DNA from: an uncultured SAR86 cluster bacterium
Lineage (GTDB): Bacteria; Pseudomonadota; Gammaproteobacteria; Magnimaribacterales; D2472
Direction of reading: 5' to 3'
Assembly: GCA_902593675.1 (NCBI GenBank)
Contig: CACJJI010000002.1
Location: forward strand, 62,001 to 126,000
DNA: 64,000 bases
The notes under the pieces: generated by a model
Database searches by the model: none
Told to the model about the DNA's origin: nothing
What the model saw: only the letters and a program-made list of their open reading frames with translations
Translations under genes and position numbers: made by a program
In this document: positions 24,080-33,787 of the stretch, piece by piece
How the letters are laid out: each line of letters opens with the position of its first letter
How positions within the stretch are numbered: position 1 is the first letter of the stretch

Positions 24080-25909
24080 ATGAACGCACTTAAATCTATT
24101 TTTTCTTGGCTTGGCCGATTTCTAGAAAAAGCTAGAACGGTAATGCTAAACCTTGGTACAGCCTTTGTTTTGATCTTTTTTACAATCATCATCATTGGAG
24201 CCCTTACCTCTTCTGGGCCTGAGGTAAAAGATCCAAGTGGCAGAGTGCTCTTTATTGATCCTGTTGGAACTGTGGTTGATCAAGAGGTGTTTAATACAGA
24301 TTTTCTGTCAAGCATTGGTGCTGACTCATCAATGGATCAAATTCAAACAAGAGATCTTATTAAATTAATAAGAGCTGCAGCTGAAGATGAAGAGATTCCT
24401 GCTGTGTTTATTGATTTCTCTGCAACAGGCTTTGCAGGCCCTACTACTGCTATCAATATTGCCAAAGAATTAAAAGCACTTCGCGAGTCTGGTAAAAGAG
24501 TGATTGCCATGAATGATCGTCTCTCTACAGCCTCTTATCTAATGGCTTCTCAGGCATCTGAAGTATGGGTGCATCCAGTTGGAAGTATAAGTGTTAGAGG
24601 TCTTGGTGGAATGCGAAACTACAATAAAGATCTTTTCGATAATCTTAAAATTACTATACACAATTACTCACAGGGAGATTTTAAATCGGCAACTGAAACA
24701 AGTTGGAGATCGAGCATGTCTGATAATGACAGAATGCAGAGAGAAGCCCTGCTCTTTCCTATATGGGATGAGATGAAATCACTTATGGCAGAAGGACGTG
24801 GGATTGAACCAGATGATATCCAATCTTTTGCAGATGACTACGTAGGATTTTTTGGTGAAGCTGCCATTGGGAATATTGCCTATGCTGAAGCAAACAATAT
24901 TATTGATGGGACCAAATCATTTCCAGAATTTCGTCAATACATGATCGAAGAATTTGGTCTAGATGAGGAAGCTGAAACTGAAACCTATAAAACTATTTCC
25001 TATAACGAATATGCAAAACAAATAGATGATGAGTTATCAGAAAGCGACAACCATATTGCAGTTATCACCGCAGAAGGTGCAATCATGGAGGGAGAAATAA
25101 CTCAGGGTGTTGCTGGCGCCAACGGAGTTGTAAAACAAATCAGATCTGCGCATGAAGATAAAAATACTAAAGCTATCGTATTCAGGGTCAACAGTCCAGG
25201 TGGATCTATTATTGCCAGCGAAATGATGCGAGATGAGCTCTTTGCTGCCAAAGAAAAAGGCATCGATGTGATCGTATCTATGGGTGACTATGCTGCATCT
25301 GGTGGGGTATATATATCAACTCCAGCTGATTATATTTTTGCAGAACCCACAACGATTACAGGCTCTATAGGTGTGGCAATTGCCCTGCCAACATTAGAAA
25401 ACGCCATGGATTATATTGGTGTTAATTTTGATGGTGTGGTTACCTCCAAGCATGGTGGCTGGGATCCAACACAAGCAATCGATGATGACCTAGACAAAAT
25501 ATTTGCGGGCTGGGGCGCCGATGCATATGATCGATTTGTTAGCTTTGTTGCTGAATCAAGATCTCAATCTTATGAAGATATTAAAGCAATTGCGGGCGGC
25601 AGAGTCTGGATTGCAACAAGCGCTAAAGAGATAGGATTGGTAGATGAGATTGGCGGCATTGATGATGCAATTGCATACGCTGCTAACATGGCAGAATTAG
25701 AAGATTATCAAGTTGAATATTATGGCCAAGAGCTTTCTCCTGAAGAACTAATTATTAGAGAATTACTTGAAAATTTTGATGTGTCTGTTGGGGAACCGAA
25801 AGTTTTATCAGCGTTGAATGGTCTTGCGGATCTCTATGAAACACTAGCAGACATTCAAGAGCCAAAAGCATTATTAACTTGCAAAGATTGTTTGGTGGAT
25901 CTTGACTAA
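24080..25909 (+). CDS. sppA: signal peptide peptidase SppA, 67 kDa type
   Basis: 609 residues, the long double-domain form. An N-terminal membrane anchor (VMLNLGTAFVLIFFTIIIIGAL) precedes two S49 repeats. The catalytic Ser is in MGDYAASGGVYISTPADYIF near residue 417 and the general-base Lys is in SQGDFKSATETSWRS near residue 200, as in E. coli SppA, where the two repeats supply one residue each. It degrades cleaved signal peptides at the periplasmic face of the inner membrane. The ribosome site TGGAGAA is clear. The 3' end faces hda with a 4 bp gap. Confidence 0.95.
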   Translation: MNALKSIFSWLGRFLEKARTVMLNLGTAFVLIFFTIIIIGALTSSGPEVKDPSGRVLFIDPVGTVVDQEVFNTDFLSSIGADSSMDQIQTRDLIKLIRAAAEDEEIPAVFIDFSATGFAGPTTAINIAKELKALRESGKRVIAMNDRLSTASYLMASQASEVWVHPVGSISVRGLGGMRNYNKDLFDNLKITIHNYSQGDFKSATETSWRSSMSDNDRMQREALLFPIWDEMKSLMAEGRGIEPDDIQSFADDYVGFFGEAAIGNIAYAEANNIIDGTKSFPEFRQYMIEEFGLDEEAETETYKTISYNEYAKQIDDELSESDNHIAVITAEGAIMEGEITQGVAGANGVVKQIRSAHEDKNTKAIVFRVNSPGGSIIASEMMRDELFAAKEKGIDVIVSMGDYAASGGVYISTPADYIFAEPTTITGSIGVAIALPTLENAMDYIGVNFDGVVTSKHGGWDPTQAIDDDLDKIFAGWGADAYDRFVSFVAESRSQSYEDIKAIAGGRVWIATSAKEIGLVDEIGGIDDAIAYAANMAELEDYQVEYYGQELSPEELIIRELLENFDVSVGEPKVLSALNGLADLYETLADIQEPKALLTCKDCLVDLD

Positions 25910-25913
25910 TTAA

Positions 25914-26618
25914 TTAAATATTAAGCGTTTCTTTAATCAGAGGGATAGTGATCTTTCTTTTTAAAGAAGCTGCTTGCTTGTCAAGAGCAAGAATATTATT
26001 AACAAGCAATGAAAATTTCCGCGTCTGATGTTTTATAAGAAACTCTAGCTCAGCCTTCTCTATTTTGATATCTAATTGTTGAGCTACAAAATCAATTGCT
26101 TGGTTAAAGAACTCATCCTGGACAGCATGAAGTTCTATAAACTCCATGCGCTTAATTCTTGATAATAGGTCAGGAAGTTCAGTATTTTCCTCTACAGGCC
26201 TAGTTCCGCCAAGAGAGAGTATTAAACTACAGTTAGATTGCTGGCATTCATTTATAAGATTAAAAAGCGCTGTTTCCCAATCTTCATGTGCCAACATAAG
26301 TTGCAGATCATCTATACAAACTGCATCTAGGGATGCTAAATTTTGAAATATTTCAGCACCCATATTAAGCGCTTTGTTCATTGGTATAAAAGCAAAATGT
26401 TTTCCCGAAGAGCTGAGCTCATTGCAAATCGCTTGCATTAAAAAAGATTTTCCAGCGCCCTCCTCGCCATGGATAATTAATTCATGGGCATCTCTGCTAA
26501 TTACAATTTCATTAAGTCTTGCCATCAGATTCAAATTGCTAGGTGAGCAAAAAAAGCTCTCAAAAGATGCTTTTTGATTAATCTGAAATGGGAAAATAAG
26601 CTGAGTTGGTTTATTCAC
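25914..26618 (-). CDS. hda: DnaA regulatory inactivator Hda
   Basis: 234 residues. The N-terminal clamp-binding motif QLIFPF (residues 6-11) is the docking site for the beta sliding clamp. The AAA+ core has LIIHGEEGAGKSFLMQAICN (Walker A) and AVCIDDLQLM (Walker B), then LLSRIKRMEFIELH. Hda with DNA-loaded clamp stimulates ATP hydrolysis by DnaA and so limits re-initiation. The Walker A loop reads GEEGAGKS, like DnaA-family proteins. It overlaps the upstream phosphatidyltransferase gene by 8 bp. Confidence 0.95.
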   Translation of the reverse strand: MNKPTQLIFPFQINQKASFESFFCSPSNLNLMARLNEIVISRDAHELIIHGEEGAGKSFLMQAICNELSSSGKHFAFIPMNKALNMGAEIFQNLASLDAVCIDDLQLMLAHEDWETALFNLINECQQSNCSLILSLGGTRPVEENTELPDLLSRIKRMEFIELHAVQDEFFNQAIDFVAQQLDIKIEKAELEFLIKHQTRKFSLLVNNILALDKQAASLKRKITIPLIKETLNI

Positions 26619-27162
26619 GATGTAACTTAGCTGTTAATTTAAACCAATTTAATCCATATAAAAATAAACTGATTAAAGTTATCAAGGCAACTGAAAAATT
26701 AATCATGAAATTGACGAAATTTAAACCGAAGATAATATCAATAAATACACCAGCTAAATATCCAATATGAACAAAGGTTGTAATTTTTCCAAATATATTT
26801 GGATTCGGTGCTGCGGTTTCATACACCGTCATATGAAATGCTGCCCCCATGATGATTATAAAATCTCTGAGCACAAAGACTGCAAGCACAAAAATAGGAA
26901 TGTATGAATTCATCCATAAAATTAAAACGGTTCCAATCAGCAATACTTTGTCGGCAATCGGATCCAGGATTTTGCCTAAATCTGTTTGCCAGTTCATTAC
27001 TCTTGCTAAATAACCATCAAGGCCATCTGTTGCAGCAGCAATAACAAAAATATATAAAGCAAAGAGATAGTTTTCTTCAGATATGAATGTAAGCAAAGGG
27101 TACATCAGATAGATTCTGATGATAGAGAGTAAATTCGGTATAAAAATAAAATATTTACTCAT
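26611..27162 (-). CDS. CDP-alcohol phosphatidyltransferase family protein
   Basis: 183 residues with several transmembrane helices. The full CDP-alcohol motif D-x2-D-G-x2-A-R-x8-G-x3-D-x3-D is visible as TDGLDGYLARVMNWQTDLGKILDPIADK near residue 44. It would make a phospholipid head group at the inner membrane. Length and sequence resemble PgsA (phosphatidylglycerophosphate synthase), but cardiolipin-synthase-type members are similar and a second pgsA may exist elsewhere, so I give no symbol. It sits between the DUF2066 and hda genes. Confidence 0.85.
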   Translation of the reverse strand: MSKYFIFIPNLLSIIRIYLMYPLLTFISEENYLFALYIFVIAAATDGLDGYLARVMNWQTDLGKILDPIADKVLLIGTVLILWMNSYIPIFVLAVFVLRDFIIIMGAAFHMTVYETAAPNPNIFGKITTFVHIGYLAGVFIDIIFGLNFVNFMINFSVALITLISLFLYGLNWFKLTAKLHRE

Positions 27163-27164
27163 TG

Positions 27165-28184
27165 TTAATTTAAATACTCTAGTTTGAGTTGGTTAGTTTC
27201 AGCATTATATTCTTTAATTAAAAATTTAGTGCTGCCTCTAAGCTCCTTCATCAACGAATCTTTTGTTTGAAATAATTGAGTTATGTAGTCAATTTTTGTT
27301 CGTTCAAAAGCATGAAAAGACCTCGATTTAATTGCAAAAATTTTATCCAACTCAGATTCAACTGATTGAAAGTCTGTAAAATTATTTAGCCCCTGAATCG
27401 TGACCATCACCCTTTCGCCCGATGCACCAGGCTCAAGTGGCTTTACCTCAAGAAAATTATCCAAGAACGCATGAACAGAATTTTGAAAAAATGCTTTTAC
27501 TTCCTTCTCCTTTATAGGAGAGAGAGTTTCAAGATCTCCGTTTACTGACCATTGATTGATACCAATTCTTACCAATTCAATTTCTAAAAATGCATCATTA
27601 TAAAATTTCTCCTGAATATAATCCGATGGTGAGAAAAGTATATTGACTTGATTAAGCAAATTTTGATCTTCTAAATCAAATTCAGGTAACTCTAGGTAGA
27701 CTCCTCTCTCAAGAGCTATATTTTGAAAAATTTGTTTAATTTCTAAAGATAGCTTATCGCTTGATTCGTAACTTCCTAGATAAAGAGGTGCTGACTCGCC
27801 GGTATCAATTTTCAATAAGATCAGAATGACAGGACGATTGAAGCCTATCAACGGAGTACCTATTCTTCTTAGTTCAGGGATTAATGCTTCACTGTTAAAT
27901 TTAACAGTTAAAAATTCTTGATCTTCGATTATCTCTGTTGAATAAGAAGAGACAAATTCAATCTTATTAAGTTTGGCATCGCCGATTCTCCAAAGAAACT
28001 TTTTGCTTCTAGAGCCTGATAATTTTTGAATCAATTGATTAAATGCTTTATTTAATCCCTCGTTAGTATTGGTATACTGGTCTTCAGGAATCTTAACTTC
28101 AAACAATGTTGGCAACTCTTTACTTAAAGAAGTGTTAACCATTAAAAAATTTAGTAGAAGTAAGATTTTAATTTTTTGAATCAT
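27165..28184 (-). CDS. DUF2066 periplasmic protein
   Basis: 339 residues with a signal peptide (MIQKIKILLLLNFLMVNTSLS). DUF2066 features include EVKIPEDQYTNTNEGLNKAFNQLIQKLSGSR at the start and alternating short beta-alpha segments after. Function unknown; in gammaproteobacteria this gene lies beside purM on the opposite strand, as here. Only 14 bp separate the two divergent start codons, so their promoters must overlap coding DNA. Confidence 0.78.
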   Translation of the reverse strand: MIQKIKILLLLNFLMVNTSLSKELPTLFEVKIPEDQYTNTNEGLNKAFNQLIQKLSGSRSKKFLWRIGDAKLNKIEFVSSYSTEIIEDQEFLTVKFNSEALIPELRRIGTPLIGFNRPVILILLKIDTGESAPLYLGSYESSDKLSLEIKQIFQNIALERGVYLELPEFDLEDQNLLNQVNILFSPSDYIQEKFYNDAFLEIELVRIGINQWSVNGDLETLSPIKEKEVKAFFQNSVHAFLDNFLEVKPLEPGASGERVMVTIQGLNNFTDFQSVESELDKIFAIKSRSFHAFERTKIDYITQLFQTKDSLMKELRGSTKFLIKEYNAETNQLKLEYLN

Positions 28185-28198
28185 ATTTTTTATTGTAA

Positions 28199-29218
28199 AT
28201 GACTAGCAAAACAAAACCTACAGATCCTTATACCAAGGCGGGCGTAAATATTGAAAAAGGTAATGAATTAGTTAATTCAATTAAAACAAGTGTTAACGAG
28301 ACTCATGATCGAAGAGTTTTAGGTGGAATTGGAGGTTTTGCTGGTCTTTTTCAACTTGGATCTAAATACAAAAATCCTGTTTTAGTAGGTTGCACAGATG
28401 GAGTCGGAACCAAGGTAGCTCTTAGCCAAGCTCACAATAAAACTCACCTTACTGGACAAGACCTAGTTGCAATGTGTGTTAATGACATGGTTACTTGTGG
28501 CGCTGAACCATTATTTTTTTTGGATTACTTTGCCGCATCAAAACTTGAGCCTAAATCTACAGCAAAAATTGTTAAAGGCATTGCCAAAGCATGCAAAAAA
28601 AGTAACTGCGCTCTCCTTGGCGGTGAAACAGCCGAAATGCCAGGTCATTATGCAAAAAATAATTTTGATTTAGCTGGATTTTCAGTTGGCGTTGTTGAAA
28701 AAAATAATGTAATTGATGGCGGAAAGGTAAAACCTGGTCACATTTTATTGGGTGTTGAGTCCAGCGGACCTCATTCAAATGGGTACTCATTAATACGCTC
28801 TATACTTAAAAAACACAAAGCTCCTGAGAAAATATTGCAGGTTTTACTCAAGCCAACACATTTATATCCTACGTCTGTTTTAGAACTAATCAAAAAAACC
28901 AATGTCAAAGGTATGGCACATATTACTGGAGGCGGTTTGACAGAAAATATTCCTCGTATTCTAAAAAAAGGTTTAGTTGCAAATGTGGATCTTGCTGCAT
29001 GGAAATTTCCTAAAGCTTTTTTATGGCTTCAAGAAAAAGGAAAAATTTCCACATCAGATATGCTAAGAATTTTTAATTGCGGGATTGGGATGGTTTGTAT
29101 TTTAGACAAAAAAGAAATTTCAAAAGCGCAAAAAATTTTTTCTGCTCATAAACTTCGGACCTTTGAAATTGGCACAATAACAAAGGGCAGTCTTCAAGAA
29201 AAAATTCAATACAGTTAG
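28199..29218 (+). CDS. purM: phosphoribosylformylglycinamidine cyclo-ligase (AIR synthetase)
   Basis: 339 residues. Family motifs: YTKAGVNIEKGNELV, VGCTDGVGTKVALSQAHNK, GLLG-type ALLGGETAEMPGHY near residue 140 and HITGGGLTENIPRIL near residue 240. It closes the imidazole ring in purine synthesis using ATP. It is the first gene of purM-purN-DUF3108, with 2 bp to purN. Confidence 0.97.
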   Translation: MTSKTKPTDPYTKAGVNIEKGNELVNSIKTSVNETHDRRVLGGIGGFAGLFQLGSKYKNPVLVGCTDGVGTKVALSQAHNKTHLTGQDLVAMCVNDMVTCGAEPLFFLDYFAASKLEPKSTAKIVKGIAKACKKSNCALLGGETAEMPGHYAKNNFDLAGFSVGVVEKNNVIDGGKVKPGHILLGVESSGPHSNGYSLIRSILKKHKAPEKILQVLLKPTHLYPTSVLELIKKTNVKGMAHITGGGLTENIPRILKKGLVANVDLAAWKFPKAFLWLQEKGKISTSDMLRIFNCGIGMVCILDKKEISKAQKIFSAHKLRTFEIGTITKGSLQEKIQYS

Positions 29219-29220
29219 TC

Positions 29221-29868
29221 ATGAAAAAAATAATAGTTCTGATTTCAGGAGGCGGTTCAAATCTAGAGGCCATAGCCAAAGCATGCCAAACTGGAAATAT
29301 ACCTGCCTCTATTGAGTTGGTCATTTCTAATCAATCTAATGTCAAAGGATTAGAGAGGGCTAAAAAATTTCATTTGATGAGCAAAGTTATTGAGCATCAA
29401 GATTTCAATTCAAGAGAAGAATTTGATCAAGCTTTATTAGAGCACATTCTTCCTATAGAACCAGACCTTGTCGTGCTTGCCGGATTTATGCGTATTCTAT
29501 CGAATCATTTCACTGATGCTCTTGAGGGAAAATTAATTAATATTCATCCTTCCTTGTTACCTGAGTACCCTGGCTTAAATACTCATAAACAAGCTATTGA
29601 AAATGGCGATTTAATGCACGGCATATCAGTACATTATGTGAATAATAAGCTGGATGGAGGGCCGATTATAGCTCAAGGAGCTTTAAAAATAGATCCAGTT
29701 GAATCAGAGGCAAAATTAATCAGTCGAGTTCATAAAATTGAGCATGCTGTGTATCCCAAAGTCATAGCGGACATAGCCAAAGGATTCATCAGCCTTCAAG
29801 ACGATGAAGTAAAATTCGAGACAGAAAGTCACTTTGGGCCAAATCACATGGAGTTCTTTAATGTATAA
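29221..29868 (+). CDS. purN: phosphoribosylglycinamide formyltransferase
   Basis: 215 residues. The N-terminal VLISGGGSNLEAIAKACQTG binds phosphoribosylglycinamide; the formyl-THF side has VVLAGFMRILSNHF and the catalytic INIHPSLLPEYPGLNTHKQAIENG with MHGISVHYVNNKLDGGPII. It adds the first formyl group in purine synthesis. It follows purM by 2 bp and overlaps the DUF3108 start by 8 bp. Confidence 0.97.
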   Translation: MKKIIVLISGGGSNLEAIAKACQTGNIPASIELVISNQSNVKGLERAKKFHLMSKVIEHQDFNSREEFDQALLEHILPIEPDLVVLAGFMRILSNHFTDALEGKLINIHPSLLPEYPGLNTHKQAIENGDLMHGISVHYVNNKLDGGPIIAQGALKIDPVESEAKLISRVHKIEHAVYPKVIADIAKGFISLQDDEVKFETESHFGPNHMEFFNV

Positions 29869-30541
29869 ATACCTCGGGTTATTTTTTGTTTTAATTTCTG
29901 TTGATCTTTCATCTCAAGATATTCCTGACTATAAAGGAGAATATGTTTTTACTAATTCTCGGGTCTCCATGCAAGGAATCAGAGAACTCATTTCTCACAA
30001 AGAAGATGGAAAAAGAACTATTCAATTCAATGCCAAATTTCCACTTGGAAGAATCAAAATCATTTCAGATTTTACGGAAATAAATAATCTGATGACCTCC
30101 ACCAAATATTATGTGGATGTTAAATGGACACTAATATCTGACAAAAGAACACTAGATTTTGACCAGAATACTGGGACCTTAACATCGAAAGGAAAATTTG
30201 AATGGGTTCAAAACTTATTGAAAGATGAAAACGTATTTGATCCTTTGAATGTTCAAATTCAAATCAGAAAAAATGTGATTGCTGGTCTCAAAGAGTTTTC
30301 ATTGATGCTTCCTGATTTAAAAACAGGAGCAATTGAAGCAAACAATTATAAGGTTGTTGATAATGGAAGTTTTGAAGTTGATGGCACTATATATTCATGC
30401 ATTATAGTTGAACGGATTAGACTGCAAGATGATAGAACCACTCGATACTTTTTAGCCCCTGAACTTGATCATTTGATAATAAAAGTTGAAGACCAAGATC
30501 AAGATGGAGATACCAAGCTTGAACTGAAGAAGCTTTATTAA
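29861..30541 (+). CDS. DUF3108 periplasmic protein
   Basis: About 226 residues from the internal ATG ([20 protein letters not shown]), which gives a signal peptide; the ORF-track start lies inside purN. A beta-rich protein with [20 protein letters not shown] and [28 protein letters not shown], the pattern of DUF3108. The purM-purN-DUF3108 order is conserved in gammaproteobacteria, but the function of the third gene is unknown. It ends in a 4-bp overlap with convergent dcd. Confidence 0.8.
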   Translation: MYKYLGLFFVLISVDLSSQDIPDYKGEYVFTNSRVSMQGIRELISHKEDGKRTIQFNAKFPLGRIKIISDFTEINNLMTSTKYYVDVKWTLISDKRTLDFDQNTGTLTSKGKFEWVQNLLKDENVFDPLNVQIQIRKNVIAGLKEFSLMLPDLKTGAIEANNYKVVDNGSFEVDGTIYSCIIVERIRLQDDRTTRYFLAPELDHLIIKVEDQDQDGDTKLELKKLY

Positions 30542-31107
30542 GTTTTTGGGAGGGTCACTCCTGTTTGCCCTTGATATTTTCCGCCTCTATCTTTGTAACT
30601 AACTTCACAATCCTCATCAGATTCAAAGAAAATCATCTGAGCAACACCTTCACCGGCATATATTTTTGCTGGTAAATTGGTGGTGTTTGAAAATTCCAGG
30701 GTTACATGCCCTTCCCACTCTGGCTCTAACGGAGTGACATTAACAATGATGCCGCATCTTGCATATGTTGATTTGCCAAGACAAATAGTTAATACATTTC
30801 TGGGGATTCTAAAATATTCAACTGTTCTTGCTAGCGCAAAAGAATTAGGCGGAATAACGCATACATCTGAAGATATATCCACAAAGCTATTATCGTCAAA
30901 AACCTTAGGATCAACGGTCGCGGAATGAATATTTGTAAAAACTTTAAACTCATTGGCACAACGCACGTCATAGCCAAAACTTGAAACGCCATATGAAATG
31001 AGTTTTTCTCCTTTTTCGTCAACCCGCACCTGATTCTCAGAAAAAGGTTCAATCATTCCTTCTGATTCAGCCATTCGTTTAATCCATGCATCTGGTTTAA
31101 TAGACAT
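30538..31107 (-). CDS. dcd: dCTP deaminase
   Basis: 189 residues, the standard length. Motifs: [52 protein letters not shown] with the catalytic Glu in EGHVTLE near residue 138, and [14 protein letters not shown] at the C-terminus. It converts dCTP to dUTP for dTMP synthesis. It shares one base with the end of recR (31107), making recR-dcd a coupled pair. Confidence 0.97.
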   Translation of the reverse strand: MSIKPDAWIKRMAESEGMIEPFSENQVRVDEKGEKLISYGVSSFGYDVRCANEFKVFTNIHSATVDPKVFDDNSFVDISSDVCVIPPNSFALARTVEYFRIPRNVLTICLGKSTYARCGIIVNVTPLEPEWEGHVTLEFSNTTNLPAKIYAGEGVAQMIFFESDEDCEVSYKDRGGKYQGQTGVTLPKT

Positions 31108-31694
31108 TAAATTTCAATCCTCCCTTGGATAGCTCGTGCAATAGTATTACCGTCGACATACTCTAACTCTCCTCCAATAGGAATGCCATAGGAAATTCTT
31201 GAAACTTTAACACTTTCAAGATGATCATTGATAAAGGATGCTGTTGCATCGCCCTCAACAGTTGAACTAGTTGCGAGAATTACTTCCTCAATCTTTGCCC
31301 CCTGTATATGACGCAGCAAATCTGGGATTCCAAGATCATCAGGCGACACTCCGTCGATCGGCGAAAGGCGCCCCATTAAGACAAAATATTTGCCTTTATA
31401 ACCTCCGGTTGATTCGATGGCCAAAACATCTGAAGGGCTCTCAACAACACAAAGACTATAAGCATCTCGTGACTCGTCACTACAAATCCTGCATATTGGC
31501 TCTGATGTCAGCTGCCGGCACACTTCGCATCGCTGAATAGCATCCAAGCATTCCTCTAGTGTTTGAGCTAAATGTAAAGCCCCATCTTTATTTTTATCAA
31601 GCAAGAATAACGCCATGCGTTGAGCAGACTTCTTACCAACTCCAGGCAAAATAGTTAAAGCTTCTATAAGCTCATATAACAAATCTTTGCTCAT
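31107..31694 (-). CDS. recR: recombination mediator RecR
   Basis: 195 residues. N-terminal helix-hairpin-helix ([20 protein letters not shown]), zinc finger [18 protein letters not shown] and Toprim domain ([22 protein letters not shown]...). RecFOR loads RecA on gapped DNA in the cytoplasm. Its ATG overlaps the dnaX stop by 4 bp. ybaB, which usually lies between dnaX and recR, is missing here. Confidence 0.97.
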   Translation of the reverse strand: MSKDLLYELIEALTILPGVGKKSAQRMALFLLDKNKDGALHLAQTLEECLDAIQRCEVCRQLTSEPICRICSDESRDAYSLCVVESPSDVLAIESTGGYKGKYFVLMGRLSPIDGVSPDDLGIPDLLRHIQGAKIEEVILATSSTVEGDATASFINDHLESVKVSRISYGIPIGGELEYVDGNTIARAIQGRIEI

Positions 31695-33322
31695 GGGCTC
31701 ACCTTCTTAATAGAGTCATCAATAATTTTTCCACCAAATGAATCTAGAATGTCTTTAACAGCAGCATTCTCCAATAAAGCATCCTTATCCTGATTGAGCT
31801 GGTCCTGAGCCCTCTCAACCTCAACAGCTGCTGGAGAAGCTAGGACCTCTCCGCTTTCTATTATTAATGATATTTTGTGACCCAATTGTGTTGAAATCGC
31901 CTCTAAAAATTCTGTTTTTAATCCCTCAGTTGGATTGATTAGCTCGTCTGATTTTTTTAAGGTCAAAGTGTTATCTGCAAAACTAACAAACTCAAACTCA
32001 GAAAAAACCTGGCTCACGAACATAGATAAGTTTAATGAATTGAATATTGAGTTCCAACTCTGCATATCAAGCTCAGATGGCATGGAGGAGTCCTCAGCAT
32101 CTAACTTCTCTGAAGCCTCCGCAACAGGAGGCACTTCTTTAGGTTCAGTTGTTTGAATCTCAGTTACTTCAGCCAAATTTTCTTTTGGTTTAGTAGGCTT
32201 GGTTGCTAATTCAGGATTTTTTTTTTCTATTTTTGGGGCTGCTCCCTCTGAAATAGGTTGAAAGGTAAGCATACGCAAAATACATAATTCAAGAGCTTGC
32301 TTGGGATGGGGATGAACATGAAACTTGTGTAAAGCATTCAAAGCAATCTCATAATGCAATTGGGTGACCTGCGGATCAATGCTTTCTGCTAATTGCATGA
32401 TACCGGCATCTTCGCTGTTTTGAAGCTGTTGATGCAGTGAGATTTTATGAAATACTGAAATAATAATCTTTAAGACTTGTTCATATTCAACATTAAGTTC
32501 AGTGATTTTATTTAAAGTTAGGTAGGCTCCATCACCATCAGAGGCAGCAACATTTTTAACAAGCTCAATAATGTAGGATTGATCAATTGTTCCTAATAAT
32601 GCTTTTACCTGATCTGCTTCAAGCACTCCATTTCCATGCGCGATAGCTTGGTCTAAAAGCGTTAATCCATCACGAATTGATCCTTGAGCAGAGCTTGCAA
32701 TCAAAGCCAAAGACTCTTCATCATATTTAATATTCTCTAAATCTAACAAAGTTTGAATATGATCACGAATTTGATTTTCTGGAATAGTCTTAAGATTCAA
32801 TTGCAGACAGCGAGATAAAACGGTCTTGGGAACTTTCTCTACCTCCGTTGTAGCCATTAAAAACATTACATGAGGTGGCGGTTCTTCTAATGTTTTTAAC
32901 AAAGCATTAAAGCTGTTTTTGGATAACATATGCACTTCATCAATGAGATAGATTTTGTACCTAGCATTTGCGGGCTTATATTGAACAGACTCTAACAGCT
33001 CCCGCATATCGTCTACACCGGTTCTAGATGCAGCATCAACTTCTAAAAATTCTATGTGGCGGCCTGCTTTAATGTCTAAACAAGCACTACATTCATTGCA
33101 TGGTACAACTTGGGGCAGGTCCCCTTTTTGGCAGTTAAGACATTTAGCAAAAACCCTAGCAATTGTTGTTTTTCCAACCCCTCGAGTACCGCTAAACATA
33201 TAGGCTTGATGGAGTTTATTGTGCTGAATACTATTTTCTAAAGCCGTTAAAATGTGCTCCTGTCCAACTACTTCAGAGAAGGTAGAGGGTCGATATTTTC
33301 TGGCTAAAACCTGGTATGACAT
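31691..33322 (-). CDS. dnaX: DNA polymerase III subunits gamma/tau
   Basis: 543 residues. The AAA+ clamp-loader core has YMFSGTRGVGKTTIARVFAK (Walker A, near residue 45), the zinc module CLNCQKGDLPQVVPCNECSACL, LIDEVHMLS (Walker B) and the SRC arginine finger. Domain III ends near residue 355 (LCILRMLTFQP). A Lys/Pro/Glu-rich linker and a C-terminal domain that binds the polymerase core in tau follow. An A10 run at codons 366-369 has stops close by in both other frames, suggesting that a gamma-like short form is also made. recR follows with a 4-bp overlap. Confidence 0.97.
   Translation of the reverse strand: MSYQVLARKYRPSTFSEVVGQEHILTALENSIQHNKLHQAYMFSGTRGVGKTTIARVFAKCLNCQKGDLPQVVPCNECSACLDIKAGRHIEFLEVDAASRTGVDDMRELLESVQYKPANARYKIYLIDEVHMLSKNSFNALLKTLEEPPPHVMFLMATTEVEKVPKTVLSRCLQLNLKTIPENQIRDHIQTLLDLENIKYDEESLALIASSAQGSIRDGLTLLDQAIAHGNGVLEADQVKALLGTIDQSYIIELVKNVAASDGDGAYLTLNKITELNVEYEQVLKIIISVFHKISLHQQLQNSEDAGIMQLAESIDPQVTQLHYEIALNALHKFHVHPHPKQALELCILRMLTFQPISEGAAPKIEKKNPELATKPTKPKENLAEVTEIQTTEPKEVPPVAEASEKLDAEDSSMPSELDMQSWNSIFNSLNLSMFVSQVFSEFEFVSFADNTLTLKKSDELINPTEGLKTEFLEAISTQLGHKISLIIESGEVLASPAAVEVERAQDQLNQDKDALLENAAVKDILDSFGGKIIDDSIKKVSP
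32217..32226 (-). other. A10 slippery run in dnaX
   Basis: On the coding strand the sequence is ATA GAA AAA AAA AAT CCT GAA TTA GCA. A shift to -1 gives AAA TCC TGA (stop); a shift to +1 gives ATC CTG AAT TAG (stop). Either would end the protein at about 370 residues, just after clamp-loader domain III. Confidence 0.6.
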
Positions 33323-33346
33323 AAGAGTAAATCATACCATGTGATT

Positions 33347-33787
33347 TTATAAAATCCGCTCAATAATTTGTGTGCTAAACCCTCGATTGAAAAGAAATTG
33401 TTTTTGCTTCATTTTTGATTTGTAGTCGGTTGGTTTTATGCCTTTAAATTTCTTTTTAAGTTCATTTTCAGCATTTTCAGTCCAGCTTTCATAAGCTTCA
33501 ATGGCATTGCCAATGAGCATTGAATCAACCTTTTTTGAATACAATTCCATCTCTATTTTTTTAGGTCCAAAACCCTTTCTAGCTCTTGCATTAAGATACA
33601 TCTCAACAAAACGCTCATCATCAAGAATATTATTTAACACAAGTTTATCTAGTGCTTCTTCGATGATGGGCATTGTTTCAGGAAAACGTTTGTTGAGCTT
33701 TTGCCTAAGCTCATGACGTGAATGCTCTCGCCTCGAAACTAAATCCAGCGCTTTGTTGTATACAATCGTGAAAGCTTCCGAGCTCAT
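33347..33787 (-). CDS. recX: regulatory protein RecX
   Basis: 146 residues, three-helix repeats typical of RecX: ALDLVSRREHSRHELRQKLNKRF, LVLNNILDDERFVEMYLNARARKGFGPKKIEMEL and KQKQFLFNRGFSTQIIERIL. RecX modulates RecA filaments. recA is not in the window. The gene starts with an ATGA overlap on the preceding glycine-zipper lipoprotein gene and stands 24 bp upstream of dnaX, so it is likely part of a DNA-metabolism operon recX-dnaX-recR-dcd. Confidence 0.9.
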   Translation of the reverse strand: MSSEAFTIVYNKALDLVSRREHSRHELRQKLNKRFPETMPIIEEALDKLVLNNILDDERFVEMYLNARARKGFGPKKIEMELYSKKVDSMLIGNAIEAYESWTENAENELKKKFKGIKPTDYKSKMKQKQFLFNRGFSTQIIERIL

